NCBI GenBank assembly: GCA_900074885.1
Contig: FJUW01000026.1
Location: forward strand, 1-64,000
Reading direction: 5' to 3'
Length of the DNA: 64,000 nt
Origin: Rhynchosporium graminicola
Lineage: Eukaryota > Ascomycota > Leotiomycetes > Helotiales > Ploettnerulaceae
The stretch's first letter is position 1, and every line of letters begins with the position of its first letter. Position numbers and translations under genes: made by a program. The notes beneath the pieces were generated by a model. The model did no database searches and was not told the origin of the DNA. It was given only the letters and a program-made list of their open reading frames with translations. Positions 1 through 13,200 of the stretch are shown here, piece after piece.

Positions 1-411
1 TTACTTGCTTACTTACTTGCTTAAAGAGAGCTAACTACAGGAGAGATTCTAGCTACTTATATAGCTATATGAGCTCTCTAGAATATTCTATACTATATAA
101 TACAGAACTCTATAGAAGAAGACACGTATACTATAGAATTATACTACGTTAGTAGTACGTCAGTAGAAACCTCTAGAAGTACGATATACGTACTAGAGAG
201 TAGTAGAACTCTATCGAGAACCTTCATAGTAACTCTAATAGAGTATATAGGGTATAAGCTATTGATAAGATATAGGGTATAAGTGCTAGGTATAACAAGG
301 TATATAGGCAAGATACTGAACTAAGTACTAAAACCATATACTAACAAGGTATAGAGTATATATACCGATATAGGCAAAACTAGCTAAGGTACTAGTTATA
401 AATCCCAATAC
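1..411 (+). repeat. Inverted repeat copy 1 (partner 30983-31381)
   Basis: This stretch is the reverse complement, with scattered C/T and G/A differences and an 11-base insertion, of 30983-31381. Shared landmarks are the TTACTTGC-rich start, TAAAGAGAGCTAACTACAGG, and the GGTACTAGTTATAAATC near the inner end. It touches the window edge, so its outer limit is unknown. It could be an LTR of two elements in opposite orientation or a terminal inverted repeat of something about 31 kb long; no coding frame is visible in it. Confidence 0.85.
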
Positions 412-477
412 TAGTTTAAGGATATAATAAATAGAGCTCTCTTCTTAGTATTTATAATAATTAATAAAGAGTATTAT
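412..477 (+). other. Short left flank of chromovirus A
   Basis: These bases lie between the inverted repeat and the 5' LTR of element A. The last five, ATTAT, are the left copy of A's target duplication (right copy ATTAC at 10220-10224), so this strip should have been contiguous with 10220 before A inserted. No motif is recognisable in it. Confidence 0.6.
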
Positions 478-659
478 TATAATAAGTCTATGCGCCTAGT
501 GCCTCTTACTCCTGTATTTCAGAATTAGAGAGGAAGGAAGAACCTTCTCTCCTTAGTAATTAGTCTTTATATTAACTAGATTATTACTAGCGAACCTCTA
601 GCGACTATTCTACTATTCTATTATACTTATTTACTTTAGTATACTAAGTGATTATTATA
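478..659 (+). repeat. 5' LTR of chromovirus A
   Basis: About 182 bp, starting TATAATAAGTC (ancestral TGTAATAAGTC) and ending ATTATTATA (ancestral ...ACA). It aligns along its whole length with 10036-10219, differing almost only by C/T and G/A. Confidence 0.9.
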
Positions 660-699
660 TTCTAATTACTTTTACTTAATATTAGCTTAAATAGTTATA

Positions 700-2811
700 A
701 TAGCTTAAAGCGAAGAATCCTCTATTATATTAACCTAACTTATATTCTAAGATAACTCTATTAGGGCTTAGATAATACTTAGTAATATACTAGTAGATAA
801 CCTTTTAGTTCTATAAGAGAACCTTCGATCGCTAAAGAAATAGAATAATATCTTAGATAACTTTATAATTAAATACTAATAAATATTCAGTAAAGACTTT
901 ACTTAATACTCTCTAGAAGCTATTATAAGAGTATAACTCTACTAAGCTTATATATCAGAAGACCTTACTCTAAGTATAGAGAGAGATACTAGTTAATTAA
1001 TAGCTCCTAAAGAATCGCTAATTCCTCGCTAGGATAAAAGTAAATATATAATTCTATCGGAATATAAGAGTAAGAGCTAAAGAGAGCTTACTAAGTACTT
1101 ATAAGTTTATAACTAAGTCTTCGATTATAATATTAAAAAGTACTTAACTAATCTTATTAAGATTAAATAAATAGTAATACTACTTTATAAGGAACTAGCG
1201 AATACTTAGGAAAGGTTTAGGAAGTATACTCTGAATACTTTTTATATAATAACTTAAGAAAGTTATAAAGAATTCCTAGCGAATCTCTAGCTACTTCCTA
1301 TTTCGCGAAAAGTAGCTAACTTATAAGCTTATAAGAACGCTTACTAAAGGCTAAGTTAACTAATTAAGAAGTTCGTAAATTACTTTAAAGAAAAAGAGGA
1401 ATAACTTAAACTTTTTACTAAGTATTAATAAAAGATATCTTATTTAATAAGAACTACCTGAAGATTCGCTAGAAAATCGTCGAGAATAGCTAAGCTTATT
1501 AATAAAATTTAGACTTAAAACTAAGTTATTTCTACTATTACTCTTTAAGAGACTTATATCTTATCTAGAGGTACTAATAATAATAAAAGATAAAAGGAAC
1601 CTAAAGAATAGAAATATAAGGAGTTAAATATGAAAAAGGATAACTTATATAAGTACTAGTAAAGAACTAATAATCGATAAGATAAGAGCTAATAAAGATA
1701 AAAAGAGAGAAGATATCTAAATAATATATCTATTAGGGAGTAACTAGTAAGATAGGATAACTAGATCTCTATAGTTTAATACTACTTTTATAATAAATAT
1801 AAATATATCTCTCTGAACTATCTAAAATTAAATACTAATAATACTAAAGATAAATACTAAAGAAAGCTATAACTCGTAGTATCTTCTATATCTGAGCTAA
1901 GTTTACTAGATAATAAGATAGAAATCTAAATAAAGATACTATCTTAAGATAAGTAGAAATCGATAATTACTCTTATTAATAGTAAAGTAAAAAATAACTT
2001 TATATTAAGACTAATTACTAAATAATACGAGCTTAAATTTACTAGCGAAAGACTAAGGATTTTCTAGATACTTTTATAGAATAAAAGTATTATCTTTAGT
2101 ATTATAATCGCTTAAGTAGAGATAGCTAATTCGATTAGATAGACTAGAGTTAATACTCTTTAGCTAAGAGTTATCGATATACTAAATATAAACTTAATAT
2201 TAGAGTAGCTATAGTTAGAGAATATAGATCCTTAGATAAGCTTTAAGAATAAGTAATAAAGGTTTCCTTATAAATTAAAAGATTTAGATACTCTTAATAT
2301 TATAGTACCTCGAGCTTTTACGACTCTTATTAATAAATAGAAATCTCTTATATATATTATAATACCTAACTTATATACTATACGCTAGATAGATACCGGC
2401 GATACGCTTACTATTCTCTCTGTATATAATAGCTTTAAGGATATATTCTCCGAAGAGAAGGGAAGTAAGCTACTTCTATTAGAGAGCTATTAATACGCTA
2501 TTAAACTAGAACTAGAAGTAAAAGTATTATATTCTTCTATTTATAATCTCTCTAAGAAAGAATTAGAAGTTCTCTAGGAATACTTTAACTTATTAGAAGC
2601 GAAAAGTTATATAAGGAAAAGTAAGAGTCTTATAAGCGTACTTATTTTCTTTATACTAAAGAAAGATAATAGTCTCTGATTATATATTAACTACTAAGTA
2701 CTAAATAAAATTATTATTAAAGATTAGTACTTTTTACTATTAATTAGTAAAACGCTAGATAAGCTTTAGGATACTAAAGTATTTACTAAATTAGATTTAT
2801 AAAACGCTTAT
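700..2811 (+). pseudogene. Chromovirus A gag, protease and start of reverse transcriptase
   Basis: A RIP-broken plus-strand frame. At 1780-1821 the codons spell a CCHC zinc knuckle (CX2CX4HX4C spacing) with every Cys read as Tyr and the Gly-His as Lys-Tyr, the expected C to T/G to A decay. Around 1960-2010 an aspartic-protease-like LIDSG motif reads as LINSK. From about 2560 the reverse transcriptase is recognisable: 'LYINY.VLNKI' (for a DYR.LNKI core), then 'FTKLDL.NAY' at 2780-2811. The frame stops at the insertion of the element at 2812 and resumes at 4334-4339. Confidence 0.85.
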
Positions 2812-4333
2812 TATAATAAGTTATACCCGGGATAGATACTCGACGCTTAGTATCTCGCTAACTGCTACTACTAAGGCACTAGTAGTAGTAGTATTATATC
2901 CTCTCCTTTTCTATTAAAGAAGAATTCTCCTCTGCTCTTTAGCTAATTCTTCTTATTAATTAAAGATACTATTTATATTATATACTTTATACTTACTTTA
3001 TAATATTAGAATTAGCTCGTAAAATAAAGTAAAATAAAATAAAGTAAAAGATTAATACTAAGAGTCTTATAACTAATTAGATTTTTTAAATAGATTTATA
3101 ATATACTTAATAAGCTAAATCGATTACTTAATATAAAGCTTAGCTACTATTAATTATAGAAGTTCTCTAAAAATAAATAAAAGATCTCTAAATATAACTA
3201 GAAATACTAGTAGTAGTAATAAGAAAGATATATTAAGTCCTCTCTCTACTTAATAAGGTCTTTAGTTAATCGAAGGAGTAAAATATATAATTAATAATAA
3301 TAAAATCGAAGCTAAAGATTAATAAGAGTACGATTAGTAATAGAGAGGCTTAGACCTTTTTTATTTATACTTCTTTCTCTCTTAAAGTTTAAGAGTTAAT
3401 ATTTTCTTATATATAAAAAATAGAAATAAATAAAAACTAAGATCCTTTTAAGTTAATTTACTATCTTAATAAGATCTTTAATAATCTGAATAAGATTAAG
3501 AAAATAAAATAAAAATTAATTAAGTTTTAATAAGGAATAATAATAATAATATACTTATTATAATTCGAATAAGCGCTTTTCTAAGCTAAAGTAGACTCTT
3601 AGCTAGAAGATATAAAGATAATTACCTTAGTAAGTAATTTAAATAAATATACTAAATAATAAGTTAATAAGTAGATAATTCTATTAATAATTTATAAAGA
3701 TTTCTTATAATTACTTTTATCTTTAAAGAATTAATTTAGCTTAGTATATATAAATAATAATAATAATAATAATAATTTAAGTAGTAGGACTACTTATAAA
3801 AAGGATAATATAATAAACTAGGAAACTAGTTATATAATAGCTATAAAAATAATACTAGCTTCCTATAAGAAATATTAGGAATAGAGAGATATAAGAAAAT
3901 ATATAAGATATAGCTCTAATAAGTATTAGATAAGCTAATACTATTACTAAGCCTTATATAATCGATTATTATTAATATCCTCTAACTCTTATATAAAGTA
4001 AGATAATATAAAAGGAAAAGTAATAGTTCGTATAAATATTATAAGAATATCGAATATAGTAAAGCTAAGTAAGCTTTTACTTCGAGATAATAGTTATAAA
4101 ATAATTTTTAGAGGGGGATTAGTCTAAAAAGGGAAGTAATATAATAAGTTATACTTAAGATAGATACTCGATACTTAATATCTCGCTAACTACTACTACT
4201 AAAGTACTAGTAATAATAGTACTATATTCTCTCGTTTTCTATTAAGGAAGGATTCTCCTCCGCTCTTTAGCTAATTCTTCCTATTAATTAAAGATACTAT
4301 TTATATTATATACTTTATATTCGCCCTATAATA
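2812..4333 (+). mobile_element. Non-autonomous LTR element B1 nested in chromovirus A
   Basis: Two 194-bp LTRs (2812-3005, 4140-4333) flank a 1134-bp interior with no recognisable pol. The 5-bp target duplication CTTAT is exact (2807-2811 and 4334-4338) and splits the reverse transcriptase frame of the host element. A purine tract with GGGAAG precedes the 3' LTR. LTR ends (ancestral TGTAACGGGTT... and ...CGCCCCGTGATA) resemble those of chromovirus D. This is a TRIM/LARD-type non-autonomous element, probably mobilised in trans; heavily RIP-mutated. Confidence 0.9.
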
Positions 4334-4338
4334 CTTAT

Positions 4339-5732
4339 TACCGCGTTCGAATTCGCTAAAGTAATAAATAGAAAACTATATTCCGTACTTAATATAAGTA
4401 TTATAAGTACTAAGTTATATTATTTAGATTATTAAATACACTAGTAACTTTCTAAGTATTTATTAATAATATATTAATAGGCCTTGTTAATATTACTTAT
4501 ATTATATACCTTAATAATATCTTAATCTATTCTACTAACTTATTATAATATAAATAATATATCTACTAAGTACTAGAGAGACTTCGGTATATAAACCTCT
4601 TTATTAAGCTATTAAAGTACTTATTTAATACTAAGAGTATAGAGTTTCTAAGTTATATTATCTCTTTAGCTAGTATTTTTATAAACTTAAGCCGGATAGA
4701 TACTATAAGAGAGTAGCTAGAACTTAAGAGTATTAGAGATATATAAGTCTTTATTAGGTTTATAAACTTCTATTAGTAGTTTATTATAAGATTCTTAGTA
4801 ATTACTCGACTTCTAATAAGCTTAATAAGTAGTAAGAAGAAAGAGTAACTTATCTTTATTTTCAGATAGAGTATTATAAAAAGGAAAGCTTTTTATATAT
4901 TAAAGAATATATTTACTATAGTACCTTTTCTTATATACTTTAATCTACTAAAGCCGAGAAAGCTAGAGACTAATACTTCTAGGTTTATTATCATAGGAAT
5001 TCTCTCTTAGCCTAAAGAGTAGCCGGTGAAAGAAGAGGAAAAGGCTATCTAGTACTCTATCGCGTTCTTTAGTAAAAAGCTAGAGCTTACCGAGCTGAAT
5101 TATAAAGTATATAATTAAGAACTCCTTATAATTATTAAGTGTTTTATATACTAAAAGTATTATTTTAAAGGTAATATAGCTCTAGTTAAAGTATTAATAG
5201 ACTATAATAACTTCTATTACTTTATAACTATAATAGTATTAAGCTAGCGATAAGCTAGATAAGCTCTAAAGCTATCTAAGTATAACTTTATATTAAGTTA
5301 TAGATAAGGGAAAAATAATCCCGCTAATAGACTATCGAGAAGGCCTAATTATAAGCCGGCGAAAGATAAGGAAAATATTATACTTCTTACTTTATAATAT
5401 AAGCTACGAAATATAATTAAAGATAAATTAATCTATATACCTAGTAAAGCTAGTGATACGATAGAGAGTAACTAGCGTCCGAATAATAGTATATCGTACT
5501 AGTTAACTTAGATTTCATAACTTACTAATAGTATATCCTTAAGAATACTAATCGAAGCTATAGATATAACTTTTACGTCTAACTAGTAATATATACCTAT
5601 AAAGCTTAATAGTTTATAGAACTTATTTAGAGGTCTAGATACCCTCTTAAGAGGCGCTAGCGAGAAGCCGGGCGCTAGCTAGTATAATTATAGATATACT
5701 ATACTATAGTTCTTTATAGTAAGTATTATAAG
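4339..5732 (+). pseudogene. Chromovirus A reverse transcriptase (second part) and RNase H
   Basis: Directly continues the host frame after B1: the residues following NAY match the usual HRVRI..GDEWKTAF region, then LLNTPATF-like sequence and a region around 4500-4540 equivalent to the catalytic YLDD. RNase H is recognisable near 5055-5130 as 'YSIAFFSKKLELTELNY' followed by a YN.ELL-like motif. Many TAA/TAG codons replace Gln and Trp. The frame is split again at 5733 by B2. Confidence 0.8.
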
Positions 5733-7096
5733 TATAACGGGTTATACCTGGGATAGATACTCGACGCTTAGTATCTCGCTAACTACTACTACTAAAGTAC
5801 TAGTAGTAATAGTACTATATCCTCTTCTTTTCTATTAAGGAAGAATTCTCTTCTACTCTTTAGCTAATTCTTCTTATTAATTAATAATATTATTTATATT
5901 ATATACTTTATACTTACTTTATAATATTAGAATTAAGTAGAGGATCTCTAAATATAATTAGAAATACTAGTAATAGTAATAGGAAAGATATATTAAGTCT
6001 TTCCTCTATTTAATAAGTTCTTTAGTTAATTAAAAGAGTAGAATATATAATTAATAATAATAGAATCGAAGCTAAGGATTAATAAGAGTATAATTAGTAA
6101 TAAAGAGACTTAGACCTTTTTTATTTATATTTCTCTCTTTCCTAAGGTTTAAAAGTTAATACTTTCTTATATATAAAAAATAGAAATAAATAGAAACTAA
6201 GATTCTCTTAAGCTAATCTACTATCTTAATAAGATCTTTAATAATCTGAATAAGATTAAGAAAATAAAATAAAAATTAATTAAGTTTTAATAAGGAATAA
6301 TAATAATAATAGTATACTTATTATAATTCGAATAAGCGCTCTTCTAAGCTAGAGCAGACTCTTAGCTAGAAGATATAAAGATAATTACTTTAGTAAGTAA
6401 TTTAAATAAATATACTAGATAATAAGTTAATAAGTAGATAATTCTACTAATAATTTATAAAGATTTCTTATAATTACTCTTATCTTCAGAAAATTAATTT
6501 AGCTTAGTATATATAAATAGTAATAATAATAATAATAATTTAAGTAATAGGACTACTTATAAAAAGGATAATATAATAAACTAGGAAACTAGTTATATAA
6601 TAGCTACAAAAGTAGTAATAGCTTTTCGCGAGAAATATTAGGAATAAAAAAATATAAGAAAATATATAAAGTATAGCTCTAATAAGTATTAGATAAGCTA
6701 ATATTATTACTAATCTTTATATAGTTAATTATTATTAGTATCCTCTAACTCTTCTATAGAATAAGATAATATAAAAAGAAAAGTAGTAGTTCGCGTGAGT
6801 ACTATAAGGATATCGAATATAATAAGGCCGAGTAAGCTTTTACTTCGAGATAATAGCTATAGAACGATTTTTAGAGAGAGATTAGTCTAAAGAGAGGGGT
6901 AATATAGTAAGTTATACCTAAGATAGATACTCGACGCTTAGTATCTTACTAACTACTATTACTAAAGTACTAGTAGTAGTAGTACTATATCCTCTCCTTT
7001 TCTATTAAGGAAGAATTCTCCTCTGCTCTTAAGCTAATTCTTCCTATTAATTAAAGATACCGTTTATACTATATACTTTATACTCGCCCTATAATA
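5733..7096 (+). mobile_element. Non-autonomous LTR element B2 nested in chromovirus A
   Basis: Second copy of family B in the same host: LTRs 5733-5926 and 6903-7096 (194 bp each), exact target duplication ATAAG (5728-5732, 7097-7101). Compared with B1 the interior is about 158 bp shorter because the segment just after the 5' LTR is deleted; the rest aligns closely, again with mostly C/T and G/A differences. A purine tract (AAAGAGAGGGG) lies before the 3' LTR. Confidence 0.9.
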
Positions 7097-7101
7097 ATAA
7101 G

Positions 7102-8600
7102 AACTGAAATAGTAAACTCTGAATCGAACTTATTTCTCTTAATACTTATAAAGCTATAGAAAAGGAACGCTTTTATTATTAAGAAGTTAGCTAGATTATA
7201 GAAAACCGGGGATATAGATTAGAATATCGATAGCGAAAAGCTACTTAGATACCGGCGAAAAGCTTATATTCCGCTAGATAAAGCTATCTATACTAAATCA
7301 TAAAGATATATTATAATAATCTAATTATAAGCTATTTTAGTTAAGATAAGATACTAAAGCTTATCTAGCGAAAGTATTATTAGTAGAAGATAAAGCTAGA
7401 TATTAAAGAATATATTAAAAGTTATAATATTTATTAAAAGATAAAAGTAAGAAGAATAAAAATAGCCGGCGAGATATAAGCGCTTATCTAGCTAAGTAAG
7501 CTATTTAAGTTAATAACTATAGACTTTATTATAGATCTACTTACTGCCTTATAAGAGAACCTCTTTAGGGAGAATCTCCGATAGCTTACTAGTGATTATT
7601 AATAGGTATATAAAAGATATTAAATATATACCTTACTTAAAGATAATTAATACGCTAGCTTTAGCTTAGCTATTTATTAATTATTAATTTAAGGACTATA
7701 GATTACCTGCGGTTATTGTTACTAATAGAGGTTCTATCTTTACTTCTAAGTTCTGATAAGAGATATACTTCTACCTTCGAATAATAAGAAGTCTTTCGAT
7801 AGCGTTTTACTTATAAACTAATAAGTAAACGGAATAATTAAACTAAGCTATAGAAGTATAACTATAGTATTTCATATACTATCTTTAAGATAATTAAGTA
7901 AACTTATTACTTATAGCGAAGTTCGCGTATATAAATATATATTATAAAGCTATTAGAATAAGTCTAAATAAAGCTAAATATAGAATTACGCTAGATAATC
8001 GCTAGAGTATCGAGGATAATCCCTTAAGAGGAGAGATACTTATTACTAAAGAAAGAGCAGAAGAAGTAGTTAAGAAGTACTAAGAGCTAGAGAATAGCTA
8101 GCGAAGAACTAAAGAAACGTAAGCGAAATAATATAATAAGAACTATTAACTAGTTAAATTTAAAGTAGATTAATAAGTTCTACTTTTAGTAAAGAATATT
8201 AAGACTATTCGATCGAGTAAGAAGCTAGATTACTAATTCCTAAGCTTATTTAAGACTAGCGAAAGAATCGGGAAGTAAGTATACTAATTAGAGTTATCTC
8301 CTAAGTATAATTAGCTATATAATATCTTCTATATTTTACTATTAGAACCTTATTAGTAAAAGCCCGGCGAACTATCAGAAGTTATATAGCTTAACCTTAT
8401 TAATAGTAAAGAACTATAAGATATCGATTCCTTACTAAACTAAAGAGTAATTAGAGAGAAAGAATAATTCCTAGTAAGATAGAAAGAGTTTAATTTAGCT
8501 TATAAATCTTAAGAGCTAAAGGAAAGCTTTTAAGGACTCTAGAAAGAAATTAAAGCTTTAAAAAATTAAAACACTATAGAAAGAGTAGCGAAACGCTAGT
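7102..8600 (+). pseudogene. Chromovirus A integrase with C-terminal chromodomain
   Basis: Plus-strand RIP-broken frame. The integrase core begins around 7520 ('IDFIIDLLTAL', for MDFITDLPPAL), with the second catalytic region at 7720-7758 reading 'TNRGSIFTSKF' then a stop (for TDRGSIFTSKFW), followed by the HPQTNGQTERLNQ-like stretch to about 8000. Around 8220-8350 the GPF/LPP.YS..H.VFH.S.L.P module is visible. At about 8420-8565 'RGK.QFLVRWKEF' and a 'SWEP'-like segment (with stops at Trp/Gln) mark a chromodomain, which in this family targets integration to histone-marked chromatin. Confidence 0.83.
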
Positions 8601-8699
8601 AAAAATAAAATAATACTCCTAAAAGAATATATACTCTTCTATTTTTTCTTATAAGGTTTTATAGTTTTAAAAGCATATTAGAGATTATAAATCTAGAAA

Positions 8700-9890
8700 G
8701 AGTTCTAAGAGAAAAAGGAGCTTTATTATTTATTTAGATAGCTATTAAAACTAGCTCTCGCTAGATAAACTCTAAATTACTACTAAAGAAAGTTTACCTA
8801 TTAACTTTCTAATTAGTAGTATTTATAATCTTATCTGCGACTTCCTCTTTACTAACCTCTAGCTATATATCTAGTAAAGCTACTTATAGAAAGAACTTAG
8901 TATAAATAATATAGAAACCTTTCGCTGAAGATTAATAAGGAATTCGCTAGAGAGATTTCATTTATATTATATAGAGACTACGAATTTCCTTAAGGAGAGT
9001 AGTATTTATAATATTAATAGTAGTAGTAACTTTAGCTATAGAGTATAGCGTAAACCCGGATACCTCGGCGATCGCCGACGTAATACTAGAGGATAGCTTA
9101 GTATTATAATCGATAACTAGCTTCTAAGGAGATTTAATAGCTATAGTATTACTAACTTTAAAAGTATAATTAGCTTATTTCTTCTCTATATTAAAGCGTA
9201 TTTAAGTAATCTTTAATACTTCTCCGGAATTCTCGCTTATTACTACTTCTAAAGCTATATCTTATAGTTAGCTAAGAATACCTATTAAGATAGCTAGAAC
9301 CTCGCTAGCTATTAGCTAAGTATTCGCTAGAGAGAGGAAATTTATACTTATATTCTTATAAGATTTACTTTTCTTAATATAATCTATATACGAACTAGTA
9401 ATAGAGTTAAGAGCTAAGATATACCTTAAATCAGAGAATAAAGTATATTCGCCGGCGTATTATAAGTAAGTCTCCGGACGCGGTATCTTCTTGTTTATCT
9501 TAGTATAAGCTTTCGACTTTATTTATATATTTTTTCAACTAGTATAAAAGGTCTTATTATAATAAGCGGAAGGGCTACTATCTTAGCTTAGCTCGCTTTT
9601 AGTATCCTCGTTATTACTTTCGGCTCGCTAGCGCTTAGTCGATAATCCGCTATCTATTATATTTTTACTCTTATTATTAAAAGAAGTAAAATTATTATAA
9701 GAAAGAGGAATAGTATCTAATAAACTATTAGCAGGGCGCTTACGAAAGTTCTTTTTAGAAGCTAAAAAGTTAAGTTAGTAGTATCTAATATATTAGATTT
9801 ATAACTTACGTATAGTATTATTATCGTTAGTTATTTAAAGAGGGAGAGAAGAGAGAAGGTTAAGAGTTATATAGAGAAGTTACTTAGCGC
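8700..9890 (-). pseudogene. Decayed long ORF antisense to pol in chromovirus A
   Basis: Between the chromodomain and the 3' LTR, one minus-strand frame stays coding-like for close to 400 codons. Interruptions are nearly all TAA/TAG (one TGA at about 9537), roughly one per 20-25 codons, whereas the plus-strand frame I checked over 9301-9480 has about one per 10. Typical readable segments are RKRPANSLLD (about 9720-9750), GLSTKR (9625-9650) and SAIAEVSGFTLYSIAKV (about 9020-9080). The N-terminal half is basic and polar, the C-terminal half more hydrophobic. I do not recognise a family. It may be an accessory antisense gene of the retrotransposon or captured host sequence. A comparable antisense frame occurs in Gypsy C. 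Confidence 0.6.
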
Positions 9891-10035
9891 TATACTTTAT
9901 ATTCTAGCCTTACTAATAATAAAGAAGAATCAGAATAAAGGTGAATCCTAAAACGAACGCCTCGCTGAAGTATCACCGGCTAGGGTATTTTAATACTTTT
10001 ACTTCTAGGATAGAAGTATTTAAAAGAAGAGATAT

Positions 10036-10219
10036 TATAATAAGTCTATATGCCTAGTGCCTCTTACTCTTATATTTCAGAATTAGAGAGGAAGGAAGAA
10101 CCTTCTCTCCTTAGAAATTAGTCTCTATATTAACTAGATTATTACTAGCGAACCTCTAGCGACTGTTCTGCTATTTCATTATGCCTATTTACCTTAGCAT
10201 ACTAAGTGATCATTATAAT
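10036..10219 (+). repeat. 3' LTR of chromovirus A
   Basis: Direct repeat of 478-659, 184 bp, immediately after a purine-rich tract and followed by target-duplication copy ATTAC. It keeps more TG/CA than the 5' LTR. Confidence 0.9.
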
Positions 10220-13200
10220 TACGCTAAGACTCTACTTAATACTAAGTACTTTTTATATAGTATTATTAATTATCGCTTTATTACTTACTACTACCTTTAG
10301 CGTTTCCTTATTTCTCCTATCGAAATAAGTTTATTCGAAGGAGAAAGAAGTCCTATTATAGAAGTAGTATTTATAGAGATAAATATTAATAAGTATAAGG
10401 AAACTAGAGCTTTCTTTTACGTAGTATTACGCCTAGAAAACTATAACTTAATTTTAGGATTATTATAGTTTAAGAAGAACTATATATATATAATCGCCCT
10501 GAAGTTATAATACTATATTAATACTACTACTACGACCTTATATAACTAAGCATAAGAGACGGACTACGAGCTAGACTACTTCGTAGTATTAATAGTAGTA
10601 TTTAGTAAGCTTACTCGAGGACGACTATATAAGAAAGTATAAGTATTTACTATAAGTATAATAAATATCTAGAAAGCCCTTATACTAAAGATAAAGACTA
10701 ACCCGCGAATAAAACTTCTTAATTAGCTATATAAGTACCTCGACTTATACGATAATAAGAAGATAGATATACTACTACCGCTACAAGGTCCCGGGATCGA
10801 CTATAAGATTGAACTCGAACTATATAATAATAAGGAACCTATAGTACTCTAGAGCTCCCTATATAATATATCTCGCGATAAACTCTTAGTACTATAGAAG
10901 ACCCTTACGAAGCTCCTCGATAAAGGATTTATTTAAGTTAGTAACTCGCTTATTACTATCTTTATCTTATTCGTAAAGAAACTAAGAGGCGAGCTATAAT
11001 TTTATATCGATTACTATAAGTTAAATCGAATTATAAAGAAGGATTAATACTTACTATTACTAATCTATAAGACTCTCCGGAATATAAAGAAAGCGAAATA
11101 ATTTATAAAACTATATATTACTATTACTTTCTATAAGATATATATTACTACTAGCGATAAATAGAAAATAGCTTTTAGCACGAGATATAGTTTATACGAG
11201 TAGCTGATAACTCCTTTTATACTCGCGAACGCCTTAAGTATATTTTAATAATATATTAATTAAGCTTTACGCGATTACTTAAACGAATTCTATTTTACTT
11301 ATATTAATAATATTCTAATCTATATAAATAGTAACTACTATTACTATCGAAAATAATTATCGAAAGTTATAGTAAGATTACGCGAGACTAGACTATAACC
11401 AGATATTAATAAGTACGAATTCGAAGTATAAACGACGAAATACCTTAGGTTCTTAATCGATATAAAAAAGGGTATTTAAATAGACCTTGAGAAAGTATAA
11501 GCGATTCGAGAATAAGAACCCCTGACCTTAGTAAAAGGAGTACGAAGATTCTTAGGATTTACGAATTTCTATTAAATATTTATTAAGGATTACTTAATAA
11601 TTACGCTACTACTAATATAGCTTACTTATAAGGAGTAGCTATAGTAATAGGATAAAGCTATAGATAAAGTATTTAAGAAATCAAAAGATATATTTATTAC
11701 TAGACTTATACTAGTATAGTTTAATCCTAACTAAGAAATAATACTTGAAATAGACTCTTCTAGATAGATAGTAAGAGGGGTACTTATATAATTCGACGAC
11801 TAAAGATACTTACGACTTTACGTATTCTTCTCGAAGAAAAACGCTCTAGCTAAATATAATTACGAAATCTATAATAAGGAAATATTAGTAATTATATATT
11901 ACCTTAAGGAGTAGTAGTACGAATTAAAAAGCGTATAAGAATTCTATATTCATACTAATCATAAGAACCTCGAGTATTTTATAATAGTATAATAGCTTAT
12001 AGAGTAGTAAATATAATAGTTACTACTTTTCTCGCAGTTTAACTATACGATTAGTTATATCCCTAGGAAAGAAAATAAGCGCATAGATATACTCTTATAA
12101 TACGAATAGAATATACCTTGTAATACAGAAGACGAATAACTCTAGTACTAGTTAGTCTAACTAATTAAGCCGAAAGCACTACAAGAACTACTACTATTAT
12201 AAGGGATAGTAGTAGTAGCTCTAGTTACGATATAATAAGATCGAAAACGCTAAGAAGAAGAAGAAGCCTCGCGACTATAGAATAAATCCCTATAAGTTAA
12301 AGAACTCGAAGTAGTTAATAAAGCTGCCCTAGATAATAATACTATTACTACTACCTTTATAATACTTATGGAACTCTAGTTATAAGTAGAATAAGCTAAT
12401 AGTATATACTAAGGAGTAGCTAAAGTAATACGCGATAAGTAGCGCGTATTCCTTATTACGCTAAAGTTAAAAGTATTAGTATTAGAGTACTCGCTATTAG
12501 AAGCGAGTAAACTATAATTCCGAGGTAGATTATAAGTACCTGATTCCGAAGAACTATATACGAAGTTAATCTAAGCGATATATAATACTAAGATATATAG
12601 ATACTTAGAACGAGATTTAACTATTACTATTATAAGTCAGTAGTTCTTCTAGCTATAAATATCAGAAGATATAAGAAAGTTCATTCGGAACTATAATACT
12701 TATAGAAGGAATAAGATATAGCGAGACTAGAGATAAGGATTCCTTAAACTATTACTACTATTAGACTAGATCTAGTAAGAAATTTCTATCGATTTTATTA
12801 TTATCTTTTAGAAAGTAAAAGATATACTAACTTAATTATAATTACTAATTAGCTTAGGAAGGGAATTATATATAATAGATTACTATTAATTAACGCAGAA
12901 GCTATAGTAAAGTAGTTTATATAAGTCTACTATAGATAATACGTATTACTACGTGTAATTATATCCGACCGAGGGAAATAGTTTATCGGAATATTATAAA
13001 TATAGATATATACTTTACTAGGGATTATATAACGCTTTTCTATAGCTTACTACCCGGAAACTGATAGCTCTATAGAGAGAATAAACTAGATATTAGAGAC
13101 GTATTTATATATATTCGTAGACTTCGTATAATATAATTAATTTAACGTATTACTATTAATAAAAGTAATAATCAATAACTAAGACGCTATATTATTAGAA

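Larger units (their letters stand above)
478..10219 (+). mobile_element. Ty3/Gypsy chromovirus A, RIP-degenerated, with two nested elements
   Basis: Full-length LTR retrotransposon bounded by near-identical LTRs (478-659 and 10036-10219) and a 5-bp target duplication, ATTAT/ATTAC, differing by one C to T. A purine-rich tract (about 10021-10035) precedes the 3' LTR. Reading order on the plus strand is gag with CCHC knuckle, protease, reverse transcriptase, RNase H, integrase, chromodomain: the Ty3/Gypsy order of chromoviruses. Two small elements are nested at 2812-4333 and 5733-7096; without them the element is about 6.8 kb. A long antisense frame occupies the 3' region (about 8700-9890). All frames carry many RIP stops, so it cannot encode functional proteins. 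Confidence 0.92.

Noticed and set aside
1..30. TTACTTGC repeats at the window start as telomeric DNA
   Set aside because: The unit is not TTAGGG-like, occurs only a few times, and recurs inside the inverted copy at about 31,370.
3760..3780. TAATAATAATAATAAT runs (also at about 6,520 and 35,205) as microsatellites of interest
   Set aside because: They are shared, homologous positions in B1, B2 and B3, part of the element interior.
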